Shown piece after piece: positions 47,183-57,300 of a stretch of DNA of 64,000 bases. The translations under genes and the position numbers were made by a program. The notes under the pieces were generated by a model, which had not been told where the DNA came from, did no database searches, and saw only the letters and a list, made by a program, of their open reading frames with translations. This DNA comes from Rhineura floridana. Its lineage: Eukaryota > Chordata > Lepidosauria > Squamata > Rhineuridae. Every line of letters begins with the position of its first letter. Positions within the stretch are counted from its first letter, which is position 1. The stretch lies in contig NC_084489.1 of NCBI RefSeq assembly GCF_030035675.1, positions 46,781,898-46,845,897 on the forward strand, read 5' to 3'.

Positions 47183-48558
47183 TGATTTCGGGCTTCAGGA
47201 CTGGACATGGAACTGAAACGGCCTTGGTCGCTCTGGTAGATGATATGAGGAGGGCATTGGATAGGGGAGAATATACCTTCCTTGTCCCCCTGGATCTCTC
47301 AGCGGCTTTTGATACCGTTGACCACGGTATCCTTTTAGATCACCTGGAGGGATTGGGAATAGGGGGCACTGTTTTACAGTGGCTCCGTTCCTACCTCTCA
47401 GACAGGCGTCAATGGGTGGCATTGGGGGATGAGGTGTCGGATCCTTGGCCTCTCAATTGTGGAGTGCCACAGGGTTCTATCCTCTCCCCCATGCTATTCA
47501 ACATCTACATAAAGCCGCTGGGGGCCATCATCAGGAGATTTGGGCTGCAGTGTCACCAATATGTGGATGACACTCAGCTCTATCTCTCGTTTAAGTCCTC
47601 ACCAGAGTTGGCTGTGGAGACCGTGTCCAAGTGCCTGGAATCCGTAAGGGGATGGATGAGAAGGAATAGACTGAAACTAAATCCCGACAAGACCGAGGTG
47701 TTGCTCGTGGGAGACAAGGGAAGGTTGGGAGATATTGACCTAGTGTTCGACAGGGTAAGATTACCCCTGAAAGACCAGGTCCGCAGCCTCGGGGTCATTC
47801 TTGACTCCCAGCTGTCCATGGAAGCTCAGGTTTCAGCAGTGAGCTGGGCAGCTTGGTATCAATTACATCTGATACGAAGGCTGCGACCCTACCTTCCTGT
47901 CCATTTGCTCCCGTGGGTGATACATGCCTTGGTCTCCTCCCGCTTAGACTACTGTAATGCGCTCTACGTGGGGTTACCCTTGAAAACGGTCCAGAAACTA
48001 CAGCTGGTACAGAATGCGGCAGCACGTTTGAGTAAGAACAGCCGTCGCCGTGATCATATTACTCCGGTGTTAATAGATCTACACTGGCTACCAGTTGTTT
48101 ACTGGGCCCAATTCAAGGTGTTGGTATTGACCTGTAAAGGCCTATACGGTTTCGGCCCAGTTTATCTGAAGGAGCGCCTCCAGCATCACCAATCATGCCG
48201 CCTGACAAGATCAGCCACACAAGACCTTCTCTCTGTCCCACCAGCTAAACTAGCTAGGCTGGTGCAGACCAGAGAGAGGGCATGTTCGATCGTGGCTCCC
48301 ACCCTCTGGAATTCCCTCCCATTTGATCTTCGCCATGCCCCCTCCCTGACTAGTTTCCGCCGGACTTTGAAGACCTGGTTGTTCAGGCAGGCCTATGGGA
48401 TTTCTGGGGTGGGTTAGTCTTTTAATTGTTGTTATTAACTGGTGTTTATATTAATTATTGATTATGGTCCATTTAGGTTTTTATATTGTATTTTACCTAT
48501 TGTGTACATTGCCTAGAGTGGCCGTTCGTTCGGCCAGATAGGCGACTAAAAAATAAAA

Positions 48559-48619
<61 letters not shown>
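47183..48619 (+). mobile_element. Young L2 LINE, 5'-truncated, 1.4 kb
   Basis: The element starts within the RT region and ends in the 3' motif 'gcctagagtggccgttcgtt', 'cggccagataggcgac' and a long (tta)n tail (about 48561-48619). The 10-bp repeat atatttagtt occurs at 47042-47051 and at 48620-48629, just outside MITE plus L2. This suggests that both entered together or that the MITE marks the insertion edge. The L2 inside the LTR at 30813-31194 is of the same family. Confidence 0.92.
47186..48417 (+). CDS. L2 ORF2 reverse transcriptase, N-terminally truncated (about 410 codons)
   Basis: An open frame for the L2 reverse transcriptase and C-terminal region, which would copy the element RNA at the target. 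In order it shows 'GFRTGHGTETALVALVDDM' (RT finger), 'LDLSAAFDTVDHGILLDHL' with the first catalytic Asp, 'LNCGVPQGSILSPMLFNIYI', 'CHQYVDDTQLYLSF' (here YVDD in place of the usual YADD), 'LKLNPDKTEVLLVG', 'SRLDYCNALYVGLPL' and 'LHWLPVVYWAQFKVLVL'. It ends in the L2 C-terminal pattern 'LWNSLPFDLRHAPSLTSFRR'. Endonuclease and N-terminal RT are missing, so it is not functional. The methionine at 47110 lies in the MITE and is not a natural start; coding homology begins near 47186. Confidence 0.9.
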
Positions 48620-48623
<4 letters not shown>

Positions 48624-48629
48624 TTAGTT

Positions 48630-49325
48630 GACTTTTCAAAAAAGAATGTTTTATTTCATTTAGAAAGTCACACAACAAAATACAAAGCACTATAGTGCCC
48701 TTACAAACTGGCGAGCCACTTTATAATATAAAGTGAAATGAATAGAAAAAACACCAAACATTACCCTTTTTTCTGGTCTTTCCAAGGGTTAAGTGCTTCT
48801 TATATGGATGCTCTATTAACACTGAAGATAAGAATATAGAAACACAGAAATCTGCCATGCTCAGACAATTCATCTACCTCCATACTGTAAATCAACTCCT
48901 AGCTGGATAAACCAGAGATTGAACCTGGGCCCTTCTGCATGCAAGACAGATGCTTTGCCACTGAGCTACAATTCTTCCCAATGGTTCTTTCTTACCCTGT
49001 CAATATATTGACCAGTGCAAGGATCCTTGTCTGTCACCCATTCCACAAAAGTGCATACAGTGCAAGAATTTTTCTGAACTCCTTTTGTCCCATTGAAAAT
49101 ATTTAAAAAGTGAACCGTGTAGCATGAGATGTGTCTTGTTGGTGCCTTGAGCAATAGGACTTCTGAGTCACCTTTCCCAATAATGCTAAATGCTAAATGT
49201 TGTCATGCTAAGATTCAGTGGTGCTGCCCTCTAAAAGCTTTCAGAAGATAGTAACAATAATTTTTGCTGCCATAAGCAAAAACCAAACCAGTCTTTTAAA
49301 ACTCTTCGGCCTCCTGGTAGGGGAA
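48630..49325. other. Unassigned DNA with a SINE head
   Basis: 48900-48982 on the minus strand is the tRNA-like head of the tRNA-derived SINE ('cttctgcatgcaagacagat', 'tgccactgagctacaattct'). The rest is unrecognised and no gene is seen. Confidence 0.5.
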
Positions 49326-49512
49326 GGGCCGTAGCTCAGAGACAGACCATCTGCTTTGCAAGCAGAAGGGCCCAGGTTGAATTCCTGGCATCACCAGGTA
49401 AGCCTGGGAATGTCCCCCATCTGAAATCCTGGAGAGCCACTGTCAGTCAGTGTGGACAATTTTCTGCTAGATGGATCCATTGGTTTGACTCAGCATAAGG
49501 CAATTTCGCACA
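49326..49512 (+). mobile_element. tRNA-derived SINE, near full length
   Basis: Head 'ggccgtagctcagagacaga', 'ctttgcaagcagaagggccc', then 'gaaatcctggagagccactg', 'gtcagtcagtgtggacaatt' and 'agcataaggcaatttcgcac', ending near 'attcctat'. It is the same family as 17380-17527. Confidence 0.85.
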
Positions 49513-50038
49513 TTCCTATATTGATTTGGACCCTACCACACTTTCAAGAGTGCCAGGGAGGGTATAGGCGAGAGATTGTGCTCTGTAATTTGATTGGGCT
49601 ATTCAAAAACTTAACCCCAAAACACTGCCACCAGGTGACATTTTCACCTTACGAGATATGTTCCTTCGCTTGCTCTGTGTTGACTTAGGATGTTTCCAGA
49701 CAGTCTCTCTTTTCCAGTGGGATTCAGTTACATAGTTGCAAATTCAGGTTGCACAACTGTAGTTGATGGAGAGCTCTTGCTCAACTGTAGTTGGTGGAGA
49801 GCATAACAAACCCGCTTCACCCAAACATCAGACTTCTTGCAGTGACAGGGTAAGTGTAAAGTGTGGGATAAAACATGTTTTGTCCCAACTTCATCTAACT
49901 TTCTTTCAACCAAATAAGAATGAATGTTCATTAAATAGCCAAATTCATTGTCTAATCTTGCAGCAACCAAATCAGGATCGATACTCAATAAACAGGTTGC
50001 CTGGAAGCACCCTTTGATGATAATAAATGTGTTATATG
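49513..50038. other. Unassigned DNA
   Basis: No gene. The long minus-strand frame 49728-50294 is half unassigned DNA and half hAT element, with no domain. Confidence 0.4.
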
Positions 50039-50387
50039 CAGTGGCATCACTAGTGGGAGTGCGGGGGACTGTGCGGACCTCCGGTGTGCGCCCTCCTAAG
50101 GGCATGGACGAGCTGGCTGGGATTGCGCGCGCACTCGAGGCCAGCCCCTGGGAGGGCACACGCCGGAGGGGCACCCAGCCGGAGAAGGCCTGGGAACGCT
50201 GGCGTGCCTCCCTCACCCTGCCGACGCTGCTCCCGTGCTCACCCGCCAGCCCGCCAGCCCACCTCCGAGGAGTTGGAACAGCCTTGCCGGGCAACGGCGC
50301 GGGGCAGGGTGGCTCTGGGTGTCACCCCCCTCATGGTGACACCCGGGTGCGGGCCGCACCCTCCGCTCCTCGGTAGTGATGCCCCTG
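50039..50387. mobile_element. GC-rich hAT element, 349 bp
   Basis: The inverted ends are cagtggcatcactag and the reverse complement of the right end, caggggcatcactac. The subterminal sequence is 'ggtgtcacccccct' and 'gggtgcgggccgcaccct'. An exact 8-bp duplication, gttatatg, lies at 50031-50038 and 50388-50395. The element is strongly GC- and CpG-rich compared with its flanks. Its end type is related to the hAT at 32802-35975. The long open frames across it are composition artefacts. Confidence 0.92.
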
Positions 50388-50578
50388 GTTATATGGGCAC
50401 AAATTCAGTCTGGGAATGTTCTGAAACTTCTGCTTTTTCCTTTCATGAAAGCAAGAAGACCTTATGGAATGCAAGAGAAGCTGATCTAGCCATAACAGCT
50501 ACTTGCTTATAATAATGACTGCATTGACTTGTATTATTTATGCTTAATGACTGTTTTAAACTGATTATGTCTTTGACG

Positions 50579-50803
50579 AGAGAGCCAGTGTGGCATAGTG
50601 GTTAGAGTGCTGGACTATGACCTGGGCGACCAGGGTTCGAATCCTCACACAGCCATGAAGCTCACTGGGTGACCTTGGGCCAGTCACTCCTCTCAGCCTC
50701 AGAGGAAGGCAATGGTAAACCCCCTCTGAATACCGCTTACCATGAAAACCCTATTTGTAGGGTTGCCATAAGTCAAGATTGACTTGAAGGCAGTCCATTT
50801 CAT
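50579..50803 (+). mobile_element. Sauria-type SINE, full length
   Basis: Plus-strand copy: 'gagccagtgtggcatagtgg' head, 'cagggttcgaatcctcac' box B, 'gggtgaccttgggccagtca' body, 'ggcaatggtaaaccccctct', then the BovB-like tail 'ttgccataagtcaagattga' and 'cttgaaggcag'. The flanks tctttgacg and tctttgatg (about 50571-50579 and 50811-50819) suggest a target duplication with one mismatch. Confidence 0.92.
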
Positions 50804-50819
50804 TTTCATCTCTTTGATG

Positions 50820-51529
50820 GGGTGGGGCAGATCTGTGAGGGGCTTGTCCTTCCCTTTCAGGTAAACAGTATTTTATGACAGGAAACCAGAGCACTCTAAT
50901 GTAAACAGCTCATTTTGCCTACCTTTGTATTTCAGCTCAGAAGCTCGATATAACCACATTTTCCACAAGACACATCTTCCCTTATTGAAAGGTAATGGTG
51001 GGAACCAACCTAAGGACATGCAAAATGCAAGATTTTTTAATCAATGAGAAGCTATTAATTTAACCAACTCTTCCTGTAATAATATTGAGACAGACTGTCT
51101 ACCTGTTTTTACATTATAGCTAGCTTTGCAATCTGTGTGGAACCTAATGAGGTGTGTAATTTTTGTGAATTTATTGATTGTGAATAAGTAGTAAGAATTT
51201 AAAGCCAACAGATTGTAGCACTTTCTCACTTAGTTCTTTAAAAATGAGCTTGTTTAGTATCAGCTGTTGACTTTTGCCACCACATATGGAATTAATTTTA
51301 GTGACGGGTTTTTTTTTCAGGGGGGAAGTAAGTTACATTCAGAGTCTCACACTTATTCAGTGAATAAAGGAAAGGCTTTGGAAAGGATGCAAAATCTTCA
51401 CTGCTGCTTCAGGTGTTCCACATAATAGCACATCCTATGCACATCTACTCAAAAGTAGGTCCCACTGAGTTCAATGGGGCGTACTCCCAGGCATTACAAG
51501 TGTTGGCTCATTAGTGTATGAAAAAATAT
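50820..51529. other. Unassigned DNA with one short palindromic repeat
   Basis: 51430-51498 is a copy of the short palindromic repeat ('catcctatgcacatctactc', 'ccactgagttcaatgggg'). No gene is seen. Confidence 0.45.
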
Positions 51530-51647
51530 ATTAGCCCCTCAGTACATGGAGGATAAAGCTATCTATGGCTAATAGCCATGATGGCTATGTTCTCCCTGCT
51601 CTGTCAGAGGCAGTAGTGTAGCTGCAAATTCAGAAGTGCAAGGTCCC

Positions 51648-52627
51648 AATGAGATCAGAGATGAGAAAAGAAAAAATAAAGGGAAGATACAAGCCCTGGA
51701 GATTGGAACAAATGTGGAATTGGAAAAAGATCTGGAGTTTATGGATATTAGAAATAAAATCTACTGTTTGGAATTTAATGTTATCTCTGAAGAAATTAAT
51801 GAAGATATTAGAGATAAAGTTATCAATGGCTTGGATAATCTTCTGGACTGGAATGACGTGATGGAGCTTGATATAGAGAAAATCTATGGAATTAACTGCA
51901 GCCATGTGACAATGGAAAAACTCTCAAGAGATGAGCCAGTGCATTTTGTAAAAAAGAAGAACAGAGATATGACTTTACAACAGTATTTCAGCAACTTATT
52001 CAGAATTGATGGCAAGAAAATATTTGGGATAGAGGAAATTCCCATCAGACTCTTATTATATGACTATGGCTACGACAGCAAGATTATTATGGAATACTGA
52101 TAATGGAAGATTGGACACTGAAATTACTGGACTTAACAGGACTATTGAAGATGGAAGATGGAATTAATAGGGATAATGGAATAATGGCTATTGAAATTAT
52201 TGGACCTAACAGATTTTGATGAGATGGATTAATCGATATGTTTATTTGGACTATGGTTATGACAATAAGATTATTGAGATGGATTAATCGACATGTTTAT
52301 TTGGAGAAAAATTGATAGATATATTTCTTAAAGAATTGAAACCTCTCTTTGACTTTTTGTGGAAAGAATAAAGTAATGTTTATGAGATTTGATGATTAAT
52401 TAAGATAACTACTGGAGGAAAGTGATTTTATAATATAATTTAAGAGACAGGATTGTTATATATTGTAGACCTATAATTGATTTGATCTGCGACAAATGGG
52501 AAGTCAACATTTTATTCTTTTGTTTAATCATTTTTGTTTTGTTTTGTTTTTTGTCTTTGAATGTTTTATGATTTTGTTTTGTATGTTTTATGAAAATTTG
52601 AATAAAAATTATTGTAAAAAAAAGAAA
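51648..52627 (+). mobile_element. L1-ORF1-only element, copy A
   Basis: It is bounded by an exact 16-bp duplication, agaagtgcaaggtccc (51632-51647 and 52628-52643), and ends in an A-rich tail after 'gaataaaaattattg'. The open frame to 52100 encodes a polypeptide with 'LDWNDVMELDIEKIYGINCS', 'KLSRDEPVHFVKKKNRDM', 'LQQYFSNLFRIDGKKIFGI' and 'EEIPIRLLLYDYG'. This is the layout of the RNA-binding C-terminal part of an L1 ORF1 protein. No endonuclease or reverse transcriptase follows; the frame leads straight into a 3' untranslated region. Copy B (62429-63479) has the same structure. The 5' end is probably truncated within the ORF. It is read as a non-autonomous L1 relative. Confidence 0.8.
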
Positions 52628-52779
52628 AGAAGTGCAAGGTCCCTTTATGATAGTCACAGCCATGCTCTCTCATAGCTATACCCCCTTCTAGGATTATACA
52701 ACCTTCTATAAGCATGAAAGGGGAATGTATTAGTGATAGGATTGCCAGGTCAGAAGCATCCCAAAACCTGAGATTTTAG

Positions 52780-52851
52780 GGGCGGGCCCGAGTGACATCA
52801 TGGGGCGGGCCTGAGTGATGTCACAGGGGCAGGCCCGAGTGATGTCATTAA
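52780..52851. repeat. Three tandem 24-bp units with CRE-like cores
   Basis: Units begin ggggcgggcccgagtgac, ggggcgggcctgagtgat and ggggcaggcccgagtgat. Each contains TGA(C/T)(A/G)TCA, close to a CREB/ATF site. They lie just inside the left end of hAT-B, where such elements often carry repeated transposase-binding sites. Confidence 0.7.
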
Positions 52852-53380
52852 GCATGATACATTAAGCATCAATCACAGTTGCTTGGAGCATACAATTAAA
52901 AAATATCTGATTGGAAATTAAGCTAGAAATCTTAGCTAAAATATGGAGCCTTGGTAGGGAACATTTAATCTAGCCTACTTGCTTTCGGCAGAAGGGTTTA
53001 AGTGCCGCCAGGCCAGGCCAGTCACCAGAAGGCCACTGTAGGAAGAAAGGAGCCTAGTGTTGTGGAGATGTTAGATGGGAGCATTCAGGAGTAAAGATGG
53101 ATGCCCCTGAATGCTTCAATTCTAAACACACTTACTAAGGGACTAGGTCCCATAGAACTCAACAGGACTTACTTCTGAGTAGATATAGTTTGGATTGTGC
53201 TGCTGGTAAACTTTGACTAGGGATCCTCTGCAAAGACATCCATATCCAAGCAGGGTTGGCAACCCCCTGCCTGGAATGCCTGCCTGGAATGCCCTGCCCT
53301 TATCTTTTAATGTGGCTGCTCCAAACTTCTTTACAGATTTGACCCTTTACTTCGGAAAGAGGTCTGAGAAATGAGTAAGA

Positions 53381-53499
53381 GCAGAGCTTGGAAAAGTTAC
53401 TTTTTTTGAACTACAATTCCCATTAGCCCAATCCAGTGGCCATGCTTGCTGGGGCTGATGGGAGCTGTAGTTCAAAAAAGTAACTTTTCCAAGCTCTGA
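53381..53499. mobile_element. hAT-type MITE, 119 bp
   Basis: Inverted ends 'cagagcttggaaaagttac' pair with 'gtaacttttccaagctctg'. The centre is 'gccatgcttgctggggctga'. An exact 8-bp duplication, gagtaaga, lies at 53373-53380 and 53500-53507. A second copy of this family is at 55697-55813, where the flanks gttagagc and ctaggagc match only partly. Confidence 0.88.
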
Positions 53500-53979
53500 G
53501 AGTAAGAAGATTCTCTACTCTTTCTGTCTACCCTGTGGGCTGCTATAAACTCACTTTGACAGCCAACCCAATTCCAGTGAGTAATAATTGACAGAGAGAA
53601 AACACATATGGTTTGGTCTACCTTCACAGGCAGCAGCTTGGGAACAACAACTGCAGCCACACTTTCAAATATGTGAATTCTCTTTTACCACTACTGGGCA
53701 AGAAACAAACTGCCAAGAAACCAACAAGGTGCATCTTCAGTGGGTTTTAGAGGGTTGAGCTGGGCACATGCACCCACTGCTGTTGCTTCTATGGATGTAA
53801 GGGAGTGAGGTTAAAGGTAAATGATATGCAAACAAAAAATTAAAAACAAAATACAGTGATGCTTTCCTAAATGCAATACCATACCAAACACAACAAGATT
53901 GCTATGAGTAAGGCAGACAACTTAGCATCCCACAACCAGTCAGGATTCATAACCAAAAACCAAAAATAAAAAAACCCTT

Positions 53980-54795
53980 GCAGCCAGTCAGTTAATGCAG
54001 AATGCTGCGGCATGATTGCTGACATGAGTGAGATCCTATCAGCACATAATACCTCTGCTCTGAAATCTGCGTTGGTTGCTGATTTGCTACCAGGCCAAGT
54101 TCAAGCTGTGCTTTCCATGTTATGGGTGCCACATAGTACTTGTTCTGCCTTTGTAAGAAATCAGTCCTGTAAAGTGGCAGCATTTTGGATACTCTGTTCA
54201 TAGGGTTTTCGTGGTAAGAGGTTTTCAGAGGTGGTTTACCATTGCCCTCCTCTGACTTTGGACACATACCATATTTTGGACACATAATGAGAAGACATGA
54301 TTCACTAGAAAAGACAATACAGAAAAACAGAAGGCAGTAGAAAAAGAAGAAGACCAAACAAGAAATGGATTGATTCCATAAAGGAAGCCACAGACCTGAA
54401 CTTACAAGATCTGAGCAGGGTGGTTCATGACAGATGCTACTGGAGGTCACTGATTCATAGGGTCGCCATAAGTCAAAATTGACTTGAAGGCACATAACAA
54501 CAACGAAGTGGCAGCACCTACGCTTTGGAATTCCTATTGACATTAGGCAGATGCCTCTTTTCAGCACCTGCTAAAATCATTTTTGATTAGGCAAGCCTAT
54601 CCACGCATGTAGAAGCTGTTGTGTTTTTAAATCTGTTTTTACCTCATTGTTGGTTTTATTAATTTGAATGTTTTTCAATACATTAACTGTTTTTGCCAAT
54701 AATTTTATTGTTTTAATTCTTTTTGTAAACCGCTTTGAGATTTTTTACAATGAAGCAGTATATAACTGTTGTAAATAAAATACATAAATAAATTT
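53980..54795 (+). mobile_element. L2 3' half, split by a BovB-type insertion
   Basis: Plus-strand L2: 'atgcagaatgctgcggc' and 'ttgctaccaggccaagttca' before the break, then 'tggcagcacctacgctttgg' and 'gattaggcaagcctatcc' after it. It ends with 'aaaccgctttgaga', 'gcagtatataactgttgt' and an (aaat)n tail. It is old, with broken frames. The inserted piece is 54183-54505. Confidence 0.8.
54183..54505 (+). mobile_element. BovB 3' end with an inverted SINE-like 5' piece
   Basis: It is bounded by an exact 11-bp duplication, aagtggcagca (54172-54182 and 54506-54516). 54253-54505 is a plus-strand BovB-like LINE 3' end ('ttggacacataatgagaaga', 'gggtggttcatgacagatgc', 'tagggtcgccataagtcaa', 'aaggcacataacaacaac'). 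It is homologous to the RTE element at 8131-8345. 54190-54252 reads in the opposite direction as sequence that resembles the middle of a Sauria SINE ('catagggttttcgtggtaag', 'aggtggtttaccattgccct'). The two parts share one target duplication and so entered together. Confidence 0.82.
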
Positions 54796-54799
54796 TGGA

Positions 54800-54968
54800 G
54801 TCACAGCTTTTAAAAATGTTTTTAAAGATGTTTTGTTTTAATATATTTTAAAGTCTGTTTTTATGATTTTTAAAGTGTTTTTAGCGCTTTTGTTTGCCGC
54901 CCTGGGCTCCTACTGAGAGGAAGGGCAGGATATAAATAAAATAATAAATAAAAATAAATAAATAAACT
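54800..54968 (+). mobile_element. L2 3' tip of a second subfamily
   Basis: T-rich run, 'ttgccgccctgggctcctac', 'tgagaggaagggcagga', then an (aataaa)n tail. It matches the 3' end of the L2 at 8746-10434 and not that of its left neighbour. Confidence 0.85.
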
Positions 54969-56444
54969 TCATTCACTCAACCCAAAATTGAGAATCATGC
55001 CACTTGAAGCTGTTTTGCAACTGTTTATACTTGCTTTATGGTTATTGATTTTTAAAGGGATTTATTTCTTATTGCGACCTGCCTTGTTTTCCAATCACCA
55101 ACCTTACCTCACAGGGTTGTTGGAAAGACTCCATACACACACACACATTTGTAAATATACACCCCAATTTATTGTCAAACCAGTTGGTCCTTGCAGAACA
55201 TTTTTTAAAAAATCAGTATTAGTTTCCTACATATTAAAAAATGTCATACCTAGGTAAACCCTGCCTAACTGGTTTAAAAATAGAATTGGAGAGGAAGGGA
55301 AAGATTTACAACACAAACACAATTCTTTGTTATGTTTACTCAAAAGTCCCATTAATTTACAGCACAATCCTAACCATGTCTACTCAAAAGTCAATGAATT
55401 CAATGGAGTTTACTCCAGGTACATGGGATTAGCATTGCTTTACTCCCAGAAAAGCAATTATTGGATTAAATACTTTCATATTGCCAAGGTCTTCAAAGAA
55501 CTGCCCCCTCCTACAGCCCAGGGTCTGACTCTTGCATACAAAAGAAAAAAAACTTACATATTCTTACTTACTCAAACTGAAGATCTCAAAGCCACCATTT
55601 CCTGATGTTGCAATTAAGTGTAGGCACTGCCTGGGTCAACAAATCACACCCTGGCTTCACTTATTGGCTACAATTCTGAAAGGGCGGGGTTAGAGCCAGA
55701 GCTTGGGAAAGTTATTTTTTTGAACTACAACTCCCATCAGCCCAATCCAGTGGCCATGCTGGCTGGGGCTGATGGGAGTTGTAGTTTTAAAAAAGTAACT
55801 TTTCCAAGCTCTGCTAGGAGCTGCTATAACAGATCCGTTAAACAGATTTAACAGTTGCGAGGGGGCTGTTGTTTTGGTGTATATCTCGACCACCTAGAAA
55901 CTTAATTTTTTTTTAAATTGAAGCTGAGAGTCTGGAGATTATGGTGGGTCAGACAGAGAGTTGGAGGGAACCCCCAAAAACCGGAGTCTCAGGCTAAAAA
56001 ACGGAGATCTGGCAAGCCTAATTAGTTACTAAAAAGAGCCTTTTCAGTGGCCAACTCACCTCCTTTCACTCTGATTGGCTCCAATCAGCAGGAAAGGGAA
56101 GGAAAGATGTTAGAAGACTCTTCTCAGTGACCAACACACTCCTTTTCCCTGCTTATTGGCTCATAGGATGCTGGAGACAAAAGGACTCTGCTGGGACCCT
56201 GCTGTCAAAAAAGTAACAGGTCTAAGACCCCCCGAGACCTTGGATGACTACACTCCTGGTCAGGGGCACTATGTCTCTGAATACCAGTTGCTGAGAATTG
56301 CAAGTGAGGACAATACTGTTTCACTCAGATTCTCTGTGTTAGTTTTCTATAGGCATTTGGTTTGTCTTTGTGAGAATAGAATCTGGACTAGACAGGCCTT
56401 TGGTCTGATCCACCAGGGTTCTTATGTTTTCATGTTTATGAAGA

Positions 56445-57300
56445 TCCGTAGATGGGGCCTTACTCCAAATCACTTCTGTATTTGACATTATGCTGGCAGG
56501 GATGAGGGGTATAACCTTTTTAGTGGTGGCAACGTCATAATACAACTCCCTTCCTGGTTATTCTGTCCAGCCGGATCTCTTGCGATTTTATTGATTTATT
56601 TTGACAAGTATTGATCATTTATTAACAAAGGCCTCTGGGCAGATTCAGTCCTGTCCACACCCCCCAGCACTGTGAAATTCATTAGGGTTGGGAGGGAATT
56701 TGCTTGGAGGTCTACATCAATCCCCTGAATAGGGAATTAGCAACGCATAGTCTAGTGCCTATCTGCTTCACCTCTTTAAGCAGGGAAACCTGGAAAAGGG
56801 CCTCCAATGAACATTTTAAGTTCTGGGCAGGTATATACAGGAGGAGGCAATCTGTCAGGTAACTTGGCTCCAAACTATTTAGAAAATGGGGCAACAAGAA
56901 CAGCTCACAGAAATTGTAGGCCTCAGTTAAGGCCTGGCTTTTAATCTGGAGAGTGATCAGGTCTGAAATGTAATCTTTAGCTGCTATTTTATGCTGTTCT
57001 GCATTTTGTTATTTTTAGATATTATTGTTTTCATGATGTATTTTATTATTGTTCTTAGATTTTGGTAAACCACTCTCTAGTGCAGCCAGGCAACAACCTT
57101 GTAACAAACATTTTTCAAGAGATAATCCATGCCCCTTCTCTATCTGCATGTAATAATCTCTGCATATGAATAATGTAAAATAAGGGGGGCTCATGCATGT
57201 AGCTACAGCAATAGCAGGGTAAAATTGTTGCTGCATCCCTCCCTGATCCCTAAAACATGCCCTATTCCCCTCTCAGGTCAGAATAGCTGTCGATCATGAG
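56445..57300. other. Unassigned DNA with L2-like traces
   Basis: 56712-56897 on the minus strand weakly resembles an L2 C-terminal region ('PSYLTDCLLLYIPAQ'). 56930-57075 has an L2-like T-rich 3' look on the plus strand. Neither is strong enough to call. No gene is seen. Confidence 0.3.

Larger units (their letters stand above)
52737..56020. mobile_element. Inner hAT-like element (hAT-B), 3.28 kb
   Basis: The ends are taggattgccaggtc and, as reverse complement of the right end, taggcttgccagatc. The 8-bp flanks are attagtga (52729-52736) and attagtta (56021-56028), with one mismatch. Alignment with the hAT-A copy at 40780-41214, which lacks it, supports the boundaries. Inside are three tandem units near 52780-52850, MITEs at 53381-53499 and 55697-55813, an L2 (53980-54795), a second L2 tip (54800-54968), two short palindromic repeats (53116-53202, 55359-55438) and a MIR-like piece at about 55095-55130. 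I found no transposase. Confidence 0.7.
51611..56258. mobile_element. Outer hAT element (hAT-A), 4.65 kb with nested insertions
   Basis: The ends are cagtagtgtagctgcaa and, as reverse complement of the right end, caggagtgtagtcatcc. The 8-bp flanks are gtcagagg (51603-51610) and gtcagggg (56259-56266), with one mismatch. Removing the nested L1-like element (51648-52627) and the second hAT (52737-56020) leaves under 400 bp, homologous to the copy at 40780-41214. It is a short non-autonomous element. Confidence 0.78.
51540..56440 (+). mobile_element. CR1 3' end split by a nest of insertions
   Basis: 51540-51610 ('ggctaatagccatgatggct', 'ctccctgctctgtcagagg') and 56259-56440 ('gtctctgaataccagttgct', 'gaatctggactagacagg', 'gatccaccagggttcttatg') are the two halves of one plus-strand CR1 3' end. 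The hAT element 51611-56258 sits between the two copies of the duplicated 8 bases (gtcagagg and gtcagggg). Confidence 0.8.

Noticed and set aside
48486-48695. Frames with poly-Leu or poly-Ile
   Set aside because: They are translations of the (TTA)n tail of the L2 element.
49728-50294. A 188-codon minus-strand frame
   Set aside because: It spans from unassigned DNA into a GC-rich hAT element and shows no domain; CpG-rich DNA rarely contains stops by chance.
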